A DNA stretch of 64,000 bases from UBA2136 sp963974105 (GTDB lineage Bacteria > Pseudomonadota > Alphaproteobacteria > UBA2136): contig CAXBBG010000005.1 in NCBI GenBank assembly GCA_963974105.1, forward strand, positions 62,001-126,000. The letters run 5' to 3'. A model generated the notes under the pieces. That model searched no databases. It was not told the DNA's origin and saw nothing but the letters and a program-made list of their open reading frames with translations. The position numbers and the translations under genes were made by a program. Below, in pieces: positions 54,211 to 61,902 of the stretch (within the stretch, counting starts at the first letter, position 1; the number at the start of each line of letters is the position of its first letter).

Positions 54211-54408
54211 TTATGACGCAGATGTGTCAGAAGTTGATTGTGCTACAATTTCACGATCAGCGTAAAACCCGCATGAAGGACATACGTGGTGTGGTTGCTT
54301 CAATTCGCCACAGTTAGGGCACTCTTGGTGCGCTGCTGCACTGATTGCGTCATGAGAACGACGTTGGCCACGACGTGATTTAGAAATCTTAGTTTTTGGT
54401 ACTGCCAT
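54211..54408 (-). CDS. rpmF: Large ribosomal subunit protein bL32
   Basis: 65 residues from the ATG at 54408: MAVPKTKISKSRRGQRRSHD is the family N-terminus, followed by a zinc ribbon CPNCGELK ... CPSCG. An upstream in-frame ATG would add ten residues and is less likely. AGAGAG precedes the start. It follows the DUF177 gene, an arrangement shared with the yceD-rpmF pair of Escherichia coli. Confidence 0.95.
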   Translation of the reverse strand: MAVPKTKISKSRRGQRRSHDAISAAAHQECPNCGELKQPHHVCPSCGFYADREIVAQSTSDTSAS

Positions 54409-54520
54409 TTTTCTCTCTTTCGTATTTTGTATATTCACCGTTTATGCTGCGAAGCAAAGAAACGGTTTAATTACCATCAATCTGTTCTACAAAACAAAAC
54501 TCAAGCTAACTTCTATATGA

Positions 54521-55078
54521 TTATGAGTCAGATTTCAAGCCTTTCAATACAGAAAATGGATTTTTTTCTTCTTTTTCTTTAATTAAGGCCTTTTCTTGCC
54601 CATCATTCAGCTGAAATTCGCCTTTTTTGTCAGAATGCGTTTTAGGATGAATCGGGTAAGCATTCATATGTAAAATAATTTGCTGGATCAAATATTCCTT
54701 AATATCTAAAATAGGCCCATCTAAAACTTCGGTCATATCATCTTCATTTGATTCACCAATAAACACCTGTTCGTGGAACTTTAAAATCTCATCTTCATCA
54801 AATTCTTCTAAAATGCGCACACAAGTACGGCGCATGGTGGTTTTAATTTCACCCAACAACTTTAATACATTACCGCGTTTTTCAATCACGCAACGTGCTG
54901 CACATTTACCAGCGTCTGGCACATCAATTTGCTGACACGCCGCTGTCCAGTTTTCGGGTGAAACAACGCCTTCAACTAAATAGGAGCCATTTTTCATCGT
55001 CTCAACATTAAAAGTAATGCTAAATGGGTCTTTTTTATAAACTGCTACATAGTCAGCTTCATTATTTTGTGCGTTCAT
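54521..55078 (-). CDS. DUF177 (YceD) family protein
   Basis: A 185-residue acidic protein with the YceD cysteine pattern: CAARCVIEKRG, TMRRTCVRILEEFDEDEI, and a C-terminal VLDGPILDIKEYLIQQIIL helix. YceD-like proteins are linked to large-ribosomal-subunit assembly through 23S rRNA in plants and bacteria. Its start overlaps the stop of the bc1 chaperone gene by 4 bp. Confidence 0.9.
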   Translation of the reverse strand: MNAQNNEADYVAVYKKDPFSITFNVETMKNGSYLVEGVVSPENWTAACQQIDVPDAGKCAARCVIEKRGNVLKLLGEIKTTMRRTCVRILEEFDEDEILKFHEQVFIGESNEDDMTEVLDGPILDIKEYLIQQIILHMNAYPIHPKTHSDKKGEFQLNDGQEKALIKEKEEKNPFSVLKGLKSDS

Positions 55079-55650
55079 GAAACGTCTCCTGAATTTTCCA
55101 TCACAATCTCTCTTGGCTCAAAAGTGCCTTTTTTTAAATTATCAAGGCTTTCGATCCAATTTTCAAGCTTTTGCGCCTGCATTTTACGGGCTTCTGAAAT
55201 CAAAACAATGCTTATGCTCATGGCTTTCGCTTTATCGCACACACTGTTTCTTACAAAACTTTCTGAAAGTAAGGCTGTGTTCCCCATTTCAAAGGCTTCT
55301 CCATAAGAAACCAAACGTCCATGAAAGGCAGCAGCTAACTTTTTAACTTCAGGCCCAATACGTACATCACTTACACCTTGTTCACGCAAAGCCACTTCAA
55401 AAGTGTCAAACATATGGTCATAAGCAGCTTGAGACAGCCCACGTGCGCGCTTTGACCCCTCGCCTTTTAAATACCATGCATATAACGCCATAAAAATAGC
55501 TATCGCTTCAAATTTCTCACGACGCTCTTCAACAGAAGACGTTTCGTTTTTAAAACGCTGTGGAAAGGTATTTTTAGCCTGTGCCAACGCACTTTCAAAC
55601 ACTTTTGTTGTATTTCGGTCTATATGTCGGTTAAATATGTTAAAAATCAT
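55075..55650 (-). CDS. Cytochrome bc1 complex assembly chaperone (CBP3/UQCC1 family)
   Basis: A 191-residue helical protein matching the ubiquinol-cytochrome c chaperone domain: YDHMFDTFEVALREQGVSD, then VKKLAAAFHGRLVSYGEA and a C-terminal amphipathic helix. Yeast CBP3 helps cytochrome b maturation; the alphaproteobacterial member is presumed to do the same for bc1. It is the first gene of the unit leading into DUF177 and rpmF, and is divergent from bamE. Confidence 0.92.
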   Translation of the reverse strand: MIFNIFNRHIDRNTTKVFESALAQAKNTFPQRFKNETSSVEERREKFEAIAIFMALYAWYLKGEGSKRARGLSQAAYDHMFDTFEVALREQGVSDVRIGPEVKKLAAAFHGRLVSYGEAFEMGNTALLSESFVRNSVCDKAKAMSISIVLISEARKMQAQKLENWIESLDNLKKGTFEPREIVMENSGDVS

Positions 55651-55749
55651 TGCGTAAGTTGTCCTTTTTTCATAAAGTCACATAGGTAAACTATGTAAAA
55701 TTAAATTAACATGAAATAAAGTGTTTATCTATTGAAAAAGGGAAGACCT

Positions 55750-56184
55750 ATGTGGCGAAAAATTATACTAACGCTTTCTGTTATAACGGCTGTGGCTTTT
55801 GCAACAACAGCTTGCACAAAACGTATGGAAACACACGGAAGTATCGTAAAACAAGACAGAATTGACCGTGTAAAAGTTGGTATGCATACACGTAATGATG
55901 TTGCTGAGCTCTTAGGGTCTCCATCTGCCGTTGGCACATTTAACGACAAACGCTGGTATTACTACACTGAAAAAGCATCCATCAAACCTCTTGGCAGTAA
56001 AAATATTGTAGAGCGTGAAATTGTCATTATCGACTTTGACCCACAAGGTAAAGTTTCAGCAATGTCTTACAAAACAAAAGATGACGCACAAAACCTAAGC
56101 CCAAGCAAAAAAACAACTGCAACACATGGCCAAACACTTGGCATTATTGATCAATTCCTCGATAACGTAGGCAAAGGGTTGTAA
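55750..56184 (+). CDS. bamE: Outer membrane protein assembly factor BamE
   Basis: A 144-residue lipoprotein with lipobox-like TTAC (Cys19 or so) and a SmpA/OmlA domain: RVKVGMHTRNDVAELLGSPS, then DKRWYYYTEKAS and VIIDFDPQGKVSAMS. BamE stabilises the BAM complex. The ATG at 55750 follows GGAAGACCT; the longer frame begins at TTG. It leads directly into the pilin-like pair. Confidence 0.93.
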   Translation: MWRKIILTLSVITAVAFATTACTKRMETHGSIVKQDRIDRVKVGMHTRNDVAELLGSPSAVGTFNDKRWYYYTEKASIKPLGSKNIVEREIVIIDFDPQGKVSAMSYKTKDDAQNLSPSKKTTATHGQTLGIIDQFLDNVGKGL

Positions 56185-56228
56185 CCATTTTAAAAGCACT
56201 CCGCAGACAAAGTGGCGCTATTTTTGGT

Positions 56229-56783
56229 ATGGATGCCAGGATATCCATCGCCATATTCGCTGCCTTGTCTGTGACAGCTGGTTATTACGCCCTTGGGAAA
56301 ATTGAAGACATTCGCAATAGTTCAATTATACAAGAGCTACAATCCATTGACACCGCCCTCAAAGAATTCCAAACCGATATGGGTGTTTTTTACAAGCAAG
56401 CCATTGCTAATGTTGACTCACTCGATGACTTTAAAGCTCTATATAATGCTGACTATGTAAACCTTGATTATAAAAGACTGTGGAACGGCCCTTATATTAA
56501 CGAAGAAACAACCAATCACAACTTACTGGGTTCATACTACCTTGCCTACTACCGAGATGATATGTCCCCTTGCCAAAGTAAGGGTGATTGCCATGTCTTT
56601 ATCGCCATCACAGAAACACCAGACGAAGTTTGGCATTATATTAATGACTATATTGACGGCGCAGGTGGCTCACATTTAGAAAACGAAGAAAAAGCCTACA
56701 TTACAGGTAAAGTGCGTGCCACAACTCCAAAAGGCACCAGAACCTTACTTTATAAATCTGTAAGTAAAAAAATAAGAAGGTAA
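56229..56783 (+). CDS. Pilin-like (type II secretion/pseudopilin-type) protein, first paralogue
   Basis: From the ATG at 56229 this is 184 residues, starting MDARISIAIFAALSVTAGYY. The frame is open upstream to the bamE stop and encodes ... RRQSGAIFG before this Met, matching KGAIFG before the same point of the next gene. Translation may therefore start earlier at a non-ATG codon (an ATT at 56187, just after AAAGGG and the bamE stop). The GAIFG-x-DARI-hydrophobic pattern resembles prepilin leaders. The rest is a long helix and a small domain with two cysteines. Confidence 0.65.
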   Translation: MDARISIAIFAALSVTAGYYALGKIEDIRNSSIIQELQSIDTALKEFQTDMGVFYKQAIANVDSLDDFKALYNADYVNLDYKRLWNGPYINEETTNHNLLGSYYLAYYRDDMSPCQSKGDCHVFIAITETPDEVWHYINDYIDGAGGSHLENEEKAYITGKVRATTPKGTRTLLYKSVSKKIRR

Positions 56784-56791
56784 CCCCTTTC

Positions 56792-57388
56792 ATGAAAAAA
56801 ATAACGTGCTTGAACAATGCTAAAGGCGCCATTTTTGGATTAGATGCCCGTATCACCCTCGCTATATTTAGTGGGCTGAGTATTATTGCGGGTTACACTA
56901 TCACGTCAAATATTGACTATATAACGGGCGGCGCACTCAGTGACGAACTTAAAAACTACGCCTCTGCAATTGACGGCTTTCACCACGATATGAAACAAGA
57001 CATCTTTAAAACACTCGATACACCAACCGCAGAAAATGCCGTAGGTGCTTTGTATGACCGTGAATTTTTAAGCCCTGGAAGGTACCGTTCTAGATGGCTA
57101 GGTCCGTACATGGAATACCGCAGCAATACACACCCTAAATATGGTCAAATGCTTTTAGAGCACCGCAAGGAAAGTTTTAAGGATAAATGTCAAGGCGTCA
57201 GCAATGTTTGCTATATTTGGGCAACTTTTAATGCTGTTCCCATCGGCACAATAGAAAAAGTCAACGAAGACTTTGATGGACGTGAAGTTGCACCTGAACT
57301 TGAAGGACGTATTCAATGGGATATGCGCCAAAAGACAGGCGAAGAGCATTATAAACTTTGGTTTAGGGTATCTCGCTCTATTCTTTAA
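56792..57388 (+). CDS. Pilin-like protein, second paralogue
   Basis: A 198-residue protein with a short basic leader (MKKITCLNNAK), then GAIFGLDARITLAIFSGLSI, an N-terminal hydrophobic helix, and a C-terminal domain with two cysteines (CQGVSNVC) and aromatic motifs (SRWLGPYMEYR) parallel to RLWNGPYINEE in the first paralogue. This layout suggests a pilin-like protein cleaved after the first Gly block, though the canonical Glu5 is absent. No secretion or pilus genes are nearby. Confidence 0.65.
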   Translation: MKKITCLNNAKGAIFGLDARITLAIFSGLSIIAGYTITSNIDYITGGALSDELKNYASAIDGFHHDMKQDIFKTLDTPTAENAVGALYDREFLSPGRYRSRWLGPYMEYRSNTHPKYGQMLLEHRKESFKDKCQGVSNVCYIWATFNAVPIGTIEKVNEDFDGREVAPELEGRIQWDMRQKTGEEHYKLWFRVSRSIL

Positions 57389-57417
57389 AATACATCAAAA
57401 CATAAAGGATTTTTTTA

Positions 57418-57975
57418 ATGCACGAATTTGAGGCTAAATTTACAGGCTATACAATGCAAAGCGCCCGCGATTTACTTCAAAATAAGGGCTACAATCTTAA
57501 GCATCCACAACGGCTCATGACACGTAAAGCTTACCACATAAAAGGCAATAAAAACAAATGGGGTCGCGTGCGCGATGAAGGTGATAAAATCACTTTAACC
57601 ATTAAGGAATTAACGGAAAACAGCCTAAATGGTGTCAAAGAAGCAGAAATTATTATCAACAACTTCAACGATGGTGCAGCAGTTTTAGAAATGTGTGGTT
57701 TTTACGAAGTAGCATTTCAAGAAACAAAGCGAGAACTTTGGTTTAAAGGCAATATTGAAGTTATGATAGATACATGGCCTGGCCTGGCCCCTTTCCTTGA
57801 AGTAGAAGGCCCCAACAGCACCAGCGTTATAGATGCCTGCACCGAACTTGGTCTGAACATGGACGAAGCCCTGTATGGCGGCGTAGATGTTGTTTACCAA
57901 AAGGAGCTCGGCATAAGTGCTGATACCATCAACAACACACCTACCCTTACATTTAACCAACCTCCAAAGGCTTAA
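57418..57975 (+). CDS. CYTH-domain protein (triphosphatase/class IV cyclase-like)
   Basis: A 185-residue protein with the CYTH signature ExExK near the N-terminus (HEFEAKF), basic strands GNKNKWGRVRDEGDKITLTIK, KEAEIIINNF, KRELWF and the acidic VMIDTWPGLAPFLEVEG strand. CYTH proteins hydrolyse triphosphates or act as class IV adenylate cyclases; which one applies cannot be read here. It follows the pilin-like pair by 29 bp on the same strand. Confidence 0.85.
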   Translation: MHEFEAKFTGYTMQSARDLLQNKGYNLKHPQRLMTRKAYHIKGNKNKWGRVRDEGDKITLTIKELTENSLNGVKEAEIIINNFNDGAAVLEMCGFYEVAFQETKRELWFKGNIEVMIDTWPGLAPFLEVEGPNSTSVIDACTELGLNMDEALYGGVDVVYQKELGISADTINNTPTLTFNQPPKA

Positions 57976-58203
57976 GCTCTAATTCCCCCATTACCCACTA
58001 GCTGGCTCAGCCTTGAGTCAGCTTAGAGCAACCACAGCCTTTGCATAGCACTTTCACAACCAACACCACTATCAAGCTTAGCTCTACGTCAATTTGGCCC
58101 TCATTTTAGCACTTCTGAACCCGTCAATGGGCACCATCTAGCCCACAGCACCCACACACTACGCAATATTTACCCAACTTTGTCCTTATCCCCCACACAG
58201 CCG
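57976..58203. other. Intergenic with nested inverted repeats
   Basis: 228 bp, unusually C-rich on the plus strand, without a gene. GCTCTAA (57975-57981) pairs with TTAGAGC near 58030 and encloses GCTGGCTCA/TGAGTCAGC. A further CCC/GGG hairpin occurs near 58130. It may terminate the CYTH gene or encode a small RNA. Confidence 0.35.
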
Positions 58204-58233
58204 TAAAAAAAAGCACCCCGAAGGGTGCTTTTT
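58204..58233 (-). terminator. rplQ terminator
   Basis: AGCACCC pairs with GGGTGCT around CGAA, with A/T runs, 14 bp after the rplQ stop; it ends the ribosomal cluster. Confidence 0.88.
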
Positions 58234-58246
58234 AAGAGATAGAGAC

Positions 58247-58768
58247 TTACTTGCCTTTAGGAGCTACTTTTTGAGCAGGAGCTTTTGGAGCTGCACTTTT
58301 TGGTGCTGCTTTTTTAGCTTCTTTAGCTGGGGCTGGAGCCTTCGCTGTTTTAGCTTCTTTTGCAGGTGTTGCTTCTTTAGTTGGTTTAGCAACTTTTTCA
58401 GCTTTAACTGCAGGCAATTCTGTAAGTTGAATAATCGCCATGTCAGCAGCGTCACCTTTACGGAAGCCAGCACGCAATACACGTGTGTAACCACCTTGGC
58501 GTTTAGCAAATGCTGGTGCGATTTCATCAAAAAGTTTAGCCACGATGTCGTTGCTACGAATTGTTTTCATAACTTCACGACGCGCTGCAAGGTCACCCTT
58601 TTTAGCTTTTGTGATTAAAGGTTCTACCACGCGACGAAGATCTTTCGCTTTGTGTACAGTTGTTTTAATCTGACCGTGCTCTAGTAAGCTTGTTGCCATG
58701 TTAGCAAACATTGCTTTACGGTGTGAGCTTGTGCGGCTGAATTTACGTCCTGCGATACCGTGTTTCAT
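58247..58768 (-). CDS. rplQ: Large ribosomal subunit protein bL17 with long Ala/Lys tail
   Basis: 173 residues. The first 118 are standard bL17 (MKHGIAGRKFSRTSSHRKAM, then LITKAKKGDLAARREVM and GGYTRVLRAGFRKGD). The last 50 are low-complexity Ala/Lys/Pro (KEAKTAKAPAPAKEAK-like). It is the last gene of the alpha-type cluster, following rpoA. Confidence 0.95.
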   Translation of the reverse strand: MKHGIAGRKFSRTSSHRKAMFANMATSLLEHGQIKTTVHKAKDLRRVVEPLITKAKKGDLAARREVMKTIRSNDIVAKLFDEIAPAFAKRQGGYTRVLRAGFRKGDAADMAIIQLTELPAVKAEKVAKPTKEATPAKEAKTAKAPAPAKEAKKAAPKSAAPKAPAQKVAPKGK

Positions 58769-58826
58769 AATATTATCTCTCTTTTCTCTTTTAGTTAGTT
58801 AAAGCTTTAAAACTATTACATTCAAA

Positions 58827-59843
58827 TTAGAAATCTGATTCTAGTTTCTTAGCAAGTTCTTCAATGTTTTCAGGTGGCCAGCTGTCTAAGTGCATGCCAA
58901 GTCCAAGACCCATAGTTCCAAGTACTTCTTTAATTTCATTAAGAGACTTGCGACCAAAGTTTGGTGTCTTAAGCATTGCAGACTCAGAGTTTTGAACCAA
59001 GTCACCAATGTAAACAATGTTATCATTTTTCAAGCAGTTTGCACTACGTACAGAAAGCTCAAGCTCGTCAACCTTCATCAACAGGTTAGGGTTGATATCT
59101 GGTGTGTTGTCTTTAACTTCTTTTTCTTCGATGATTTCATCAAAGTTAATAAACAACTGCAACTGATCTTGTAGAATACGCGCAGCGTAAGCTAAAGTAT
59201 CTTCAGGTGATGCAAAACCGTTTGTTTCAATATCAAGTGAAAGCTTGTCGTAGTCAGTATCTTGACCAACACGAGCATCTGTCACTTTGAAAGATACACG
59301 ACGAACCGGAGAGTAGATCGCGTCTACAGGGATAAGACCAACAACAGCTTCTTCTGGGCGGTGGTTTGCAGCTGGGCTGTAACCTTTACCAGAATCAACA
59401 GTAAGTTCGATGTTTAATTCAGCACCGTCACTTAGCGTTGCAATGTAGTGCTCAGTATCAATTATTTCAACTTCGCTACCACATGTAATGTCACCAGCTG
59501 TTACAGTACAAGGACCTTTAACCTTCAACTGTACAGTTTTAGCTTCATCAGCGTGCAAGCGCACTGCCATTGCTTTAATGTTTAGAATAATCTCTGCAAC
59601 ATCTTCCATAACACCAGGAATAGAAGAAAATTCGTGCAAAACACCATCAATTTTAATTTGTGTTACAGCAGAACCTTGCAAGCTTGAAAGTAAGATACGA
59701 CGTAGCGCATTACCCATAGTGTGACCAAAGCCACGCTCTAGCGGTTCAATTGTAAATGTAGCATTTTTGCGACCATCACGACCAGGTGTGATGTCAATAC
59801 TGCTTGGCTTAATAAGCTCTTTCCAGTTTTTTTGAATTTGCAT
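58827..59843 (-). CDS. rpoA: RNA polymerase alpha subunit
   Basis: 338 residues. The N-terminal assembly domain includes ERGFGHTMGNALRRILLSSL, DGVLHEFSSIPGV and HRPEEAVVGLIPVDA. A linker and the C-terminal DNA-binding domain (LELSVRSANCLKNDNIVYIG, then GRKSLNEIKEVLGTMGLGLG) follow. It is expressed with rpsK upstream and rplQ downstream. Confidence 0.97.
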   Translation of the reverse strand: MQIQKNWKELIKPSSIDITPGRDGRKNATFTIEPLERGFGHTMGNALRRILLSSLQGSAVTQIKIDGVLHEFSSIPGVMEDVAEIILNIKAMAVRLHADEAKTVQLKVKGPCTVTAGDITCGSEVEIIDTEHYIATLSDGAELNIELTVDSGKGYSPAANHRPEEAVVGLIPVDAIYSPVRRVSFKVTDARVGQDTDYDKLSLDIETNGFASPEDTLAYAARILQDQLQLFINFDEIIEEKEVKDNTPDINPNLLMKVDELELSVRSANCLKNDNIVYIGDLVQNSESAMLKTPNFGRKSLNEIKEVLGTMGLGLGMHLDSWPPENIEELAKKLESDF

Positions 59844-59951
59844 TCTAATATTCCTTTGTCTTAAATGTATTGCCTCTTAAGAGGTTCAACGGTTTATTAT
59901 CTAAGCTCGACAGGTTACGAATTCAACCCCTGCCTGCACCTTTATTAGTTA

Positions 59952-60344
59952 TTACACACGACGCGCTTTAGGCGGACGACAACCATTGTGAGGAACCGCA
60001 GTTACATCACGAATTGTTGTAATTTCGAAACCAATCGCCTGTAGGGCACGTAGAGCAGATTCACGACCTGAACCAGCACCTTTAACGTTTACTTCCAAAA
60101 TTTTCATACCGTGCTCTTGTGCTTTCGCACCAGCAGCTTCACCCGCAAGCTGAGCTGCGTATGGAGTTGATTTACGAGACCCTTTAAAGCCTTGTTCACC
60201 AGCGGTAGCCCAAGAAATAGCGTTTCCTTGAACGTCTGTAATTGTTACAATAGTGTTGTTAAACGTAGAGTATACGTGCGCAATACCATTAGTGATATTC
60301 TTGCGAACTTTACGTTTTGTACGACTTGTTTTTTGAGTAGCCAT
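59952..60344 (-). CDS. rpsK: Small ribosomal subunit protein uS11
   Basis: 130 residues with the family core GIAHVYSTFNNTIVTITDVQG, GSRKSTPYAAQLAGE and the ending TAVPHNGCRPPKARRV. It lies between rpsM and rpoA; rpsD is not inserted here, as is usual in alphaproteobacteria. Confidence 0.97.
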   Translation of the reverse strand: MATQKTSRTKRKVRKNITNGIAHVYSTFNNTIVTITDVQGNAISWATAGEQGFKGSRKSTPYAAQLAGEAAGAKAQEHGMKILEVNVKGAGSGRESALRALQAIGFEITTIRDVTAVPHNGCRPPKARRV

Positions 60345-60361
60345 TATTTACTTCTCTTCCT

Positions 60362-60724
60362 TTATCTTTTCACAACAGACTTACGAGGACCCTTACGAGT
60401 ACGCGCGTTTGTCTTTGTGCTTTGTCCACGAACTGGCAATCCACGACGGTGACGCAAACCACGGTAGCAAGCTAAATCCATCAAACGTTTGATGTCTAAA
60501 GCAACTTGGCGACGACGGTCACCTTCTACAATGTAGTCTGTTTCAATAATTGTGCGGATTTTCGCAACTTGCTCTTCTGATAGGTCTTGAACGCGTGATT
60601 CAGGCTTAACCTTAGCACCTTCAAGAATGTCAAAAGCAGTTTTGCGGCCAATACCGTAAATGTAGGTTAGGGAAGCCCAAACCTGTTTATCTGTTGGTAT
60701 GTTTACACCGGCAATACGAGCCAC
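60362..60724 (-). CDS. rpsM: Small ribosomal subunit protein uS13
   Basis: 120 residues: MARIAGVNIPTDKQVWASLT, the helix-two-turn-helix region, and CYRGLRHRRGLPVRGQSTKT with a basic C-terminus. AGGAGA precedes the ATG. Confidence 0.97.
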   Translation of the reverse strand: MARIAGVNIPTDKQVWASLTYIYGIGRKTAFDILEGAKVKPESRVQDLSEEQVAKIRTIIETDYIVEGDRRRQVALDIKRLMDLACYRGLRHRRGLPVRGQSTKTNARTRKGPRKSVVKR

Positions 60725-60821
60725 GATATCTCTCCTTTTAATAAAATTGTATTCGTTTTTTCCACGAATATCGCTGAAAATACCATCTTCTTAACAAATG
60801 TCAAGAAAATAGACAATTATT

Positions 60822-60959
60822 TTAGCGACGGCCAATGCCTTGACGGCAATTGTTACGTGGGTTCATCTTGTCAATCACGTATAGACGGCCACGACGTTTA
60901 ACAACGATACATGTACGAGAACGTGTTTTCTTACTGCGAATAGATGATACTATCTTCAT
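60822..60959 (-). CDS. rpmJ: Large ribosomal subunit protein bL36
   Basis: 45 residues read directly from the sequence: MKIVSSIRSKKTRSRTCIVV, then KRRGRLYVIDKMNPRNNCRQ and GIGRR. This is the bL36 pattern (basic, RRGRLYVI, final RQG). Only two cysteines remain (positions 17 and 38), so the classical zinc site is probably lost. GGAGAG precedes the ATG. It lies between infA and rpsM. Confidence 0.9.
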   Translation of the reverse strand: MKIVSSIRSKKTRSRTCIVVKRRGRLYVIDKMNPRNNCRQGIGRR

Positions 60960-60992
60960 TTTTTCTCTCCTGTTTTAGTCATTGAAGCAGAA

Positions 60993-61211
60993 TTATTTCT
61001 GCCTGTAAGTAATGCGACCTTTTGTTAAGTCGTAAGGTGTCATTTCAACTGTTACGCTGTCCCCTGCGAGGATACGAATGTTAAACTGACGCATTTTACC
61101 TGAAATGTGTGCCAATATCTCATGGTTATTTTCCAGACGTACTCGAAACGTTGTATTCGGCAAAATTTCAACCACCTTACCTTCTAGTTCAATTACATCG
61201 TTTTTAGCCAA
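60993..61211 (-). CDS. infA: Translation initiation factor IF-1
   Basis: 72 residues with the S1-like OB fold: MAKNDVIELEGKVVEILPNT, HEILAHISGKMRQFNIRILA and the ending PYDLTKGRITYRQK. It follows adk by 20 bp and precedes rpmJ. Confidence 0.96.
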   Translation of the reverse strand: MAKNDVIELEGKVVEILPNTTFRVRLENNHEILAHISGKMRQFNIRILAGDSVTVEMTPYDLTKGRITYRQK

Positions 61212-61231
61212 AGTACCTTACTCCTTTATAA

Positions 61232-61900
61232 TTAAGCCGCTGCTGAAGCATCAATAGCTGCTACCAGCGCATTAAAGACGGTGTTCATATTTTGCCCACC
61301 GTCAAATTCTTGCACCATACCCTGCTTTGCATAGTATGTTGTTACCGGAGCTGTTTGCTCACGGTAAACGTTCAAACGATAACGAAGCACTTCTTCATTG
61401 TCGTCATCACGCTTTACAAGCTCTTCACCTGTCACATCACACTTACCAGCAACTTTAGGCGGGTTATTACGCGCGTGATAGACACGTCCACTCTTTGGCG
61501 CAAATAAGCGCCCAGCCTGTCTGTCTACCACAACGTCGTCATCAACGTTGAGACAAAAAACATGACTCAGCTCGAGTTTATTCTTTTCAAACATTTTGTC
61601 TAACCCTTGAGCTTGTACAACTGTTCGAGGAAAACCGTCAAGTATAAAACCATTTTCACAGTCAGATTTTTTAATTCGGTCTTCAATAATCTTTAATACA
61701 ACATCGTCAGAAACAAGATCACCGCGGTTCATCAAAATCTCCGCCTGCTTACCAATTTCTGTACCTTGAGCAATAGCCTCGCGCAACATGTTACCTGTAG
61801 AAAGCTGCGGTATCCCGTACTTTTCTACCAACATCTGCGCTTGCGTGCCCTTACCAGCACCTGGTGCGCCCAAAAATATAATGTGCATAGGTTTTTTCAT
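61232..61900 (-). CDS. adk: Adenylate kinase
   Basis: 222 residues. It has the P-loop GAPGAGKGTQ, GFILDGFPRTVVQA with the catalytic Arg, and a LID domain without the four zinc cysteines but with CDVTGEELVKRDDDNEE, the usual alphaproteobacterial long-LID form. It starts 2 bp after the secY stop. Confidence 0.96.
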   Translation of the reverse strand: MKKPMHIIFLGAPGAGKGTQAQMLVEKYGIPQLSTGNMLREAIAQGTEIGKQAEILMNRGDLVSDDVVLKIIEDRIKKSDCENGFILDGFPRTVVQAQGLDKMFEKNKLELSHVFCLNVDDDVVVDRQAGRLFAPKSGRVYHARNNPPKVAGKCDVTGEELVKRDDDNEEVLRYRLNVYREQTAPVTTYYAKQGMVQEFDGGQNMNTVFNALVAAIDASAAA

Positions 61901-61902
61901 TA

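Noticed and set aside
58264..58618. Lys/Gln/Leu-rich and Phe/Cys/Ser-rich ORFs overlapping rplQ
   Set aside because: Shadows of the repetitive Ala/Lys tail of bL17.
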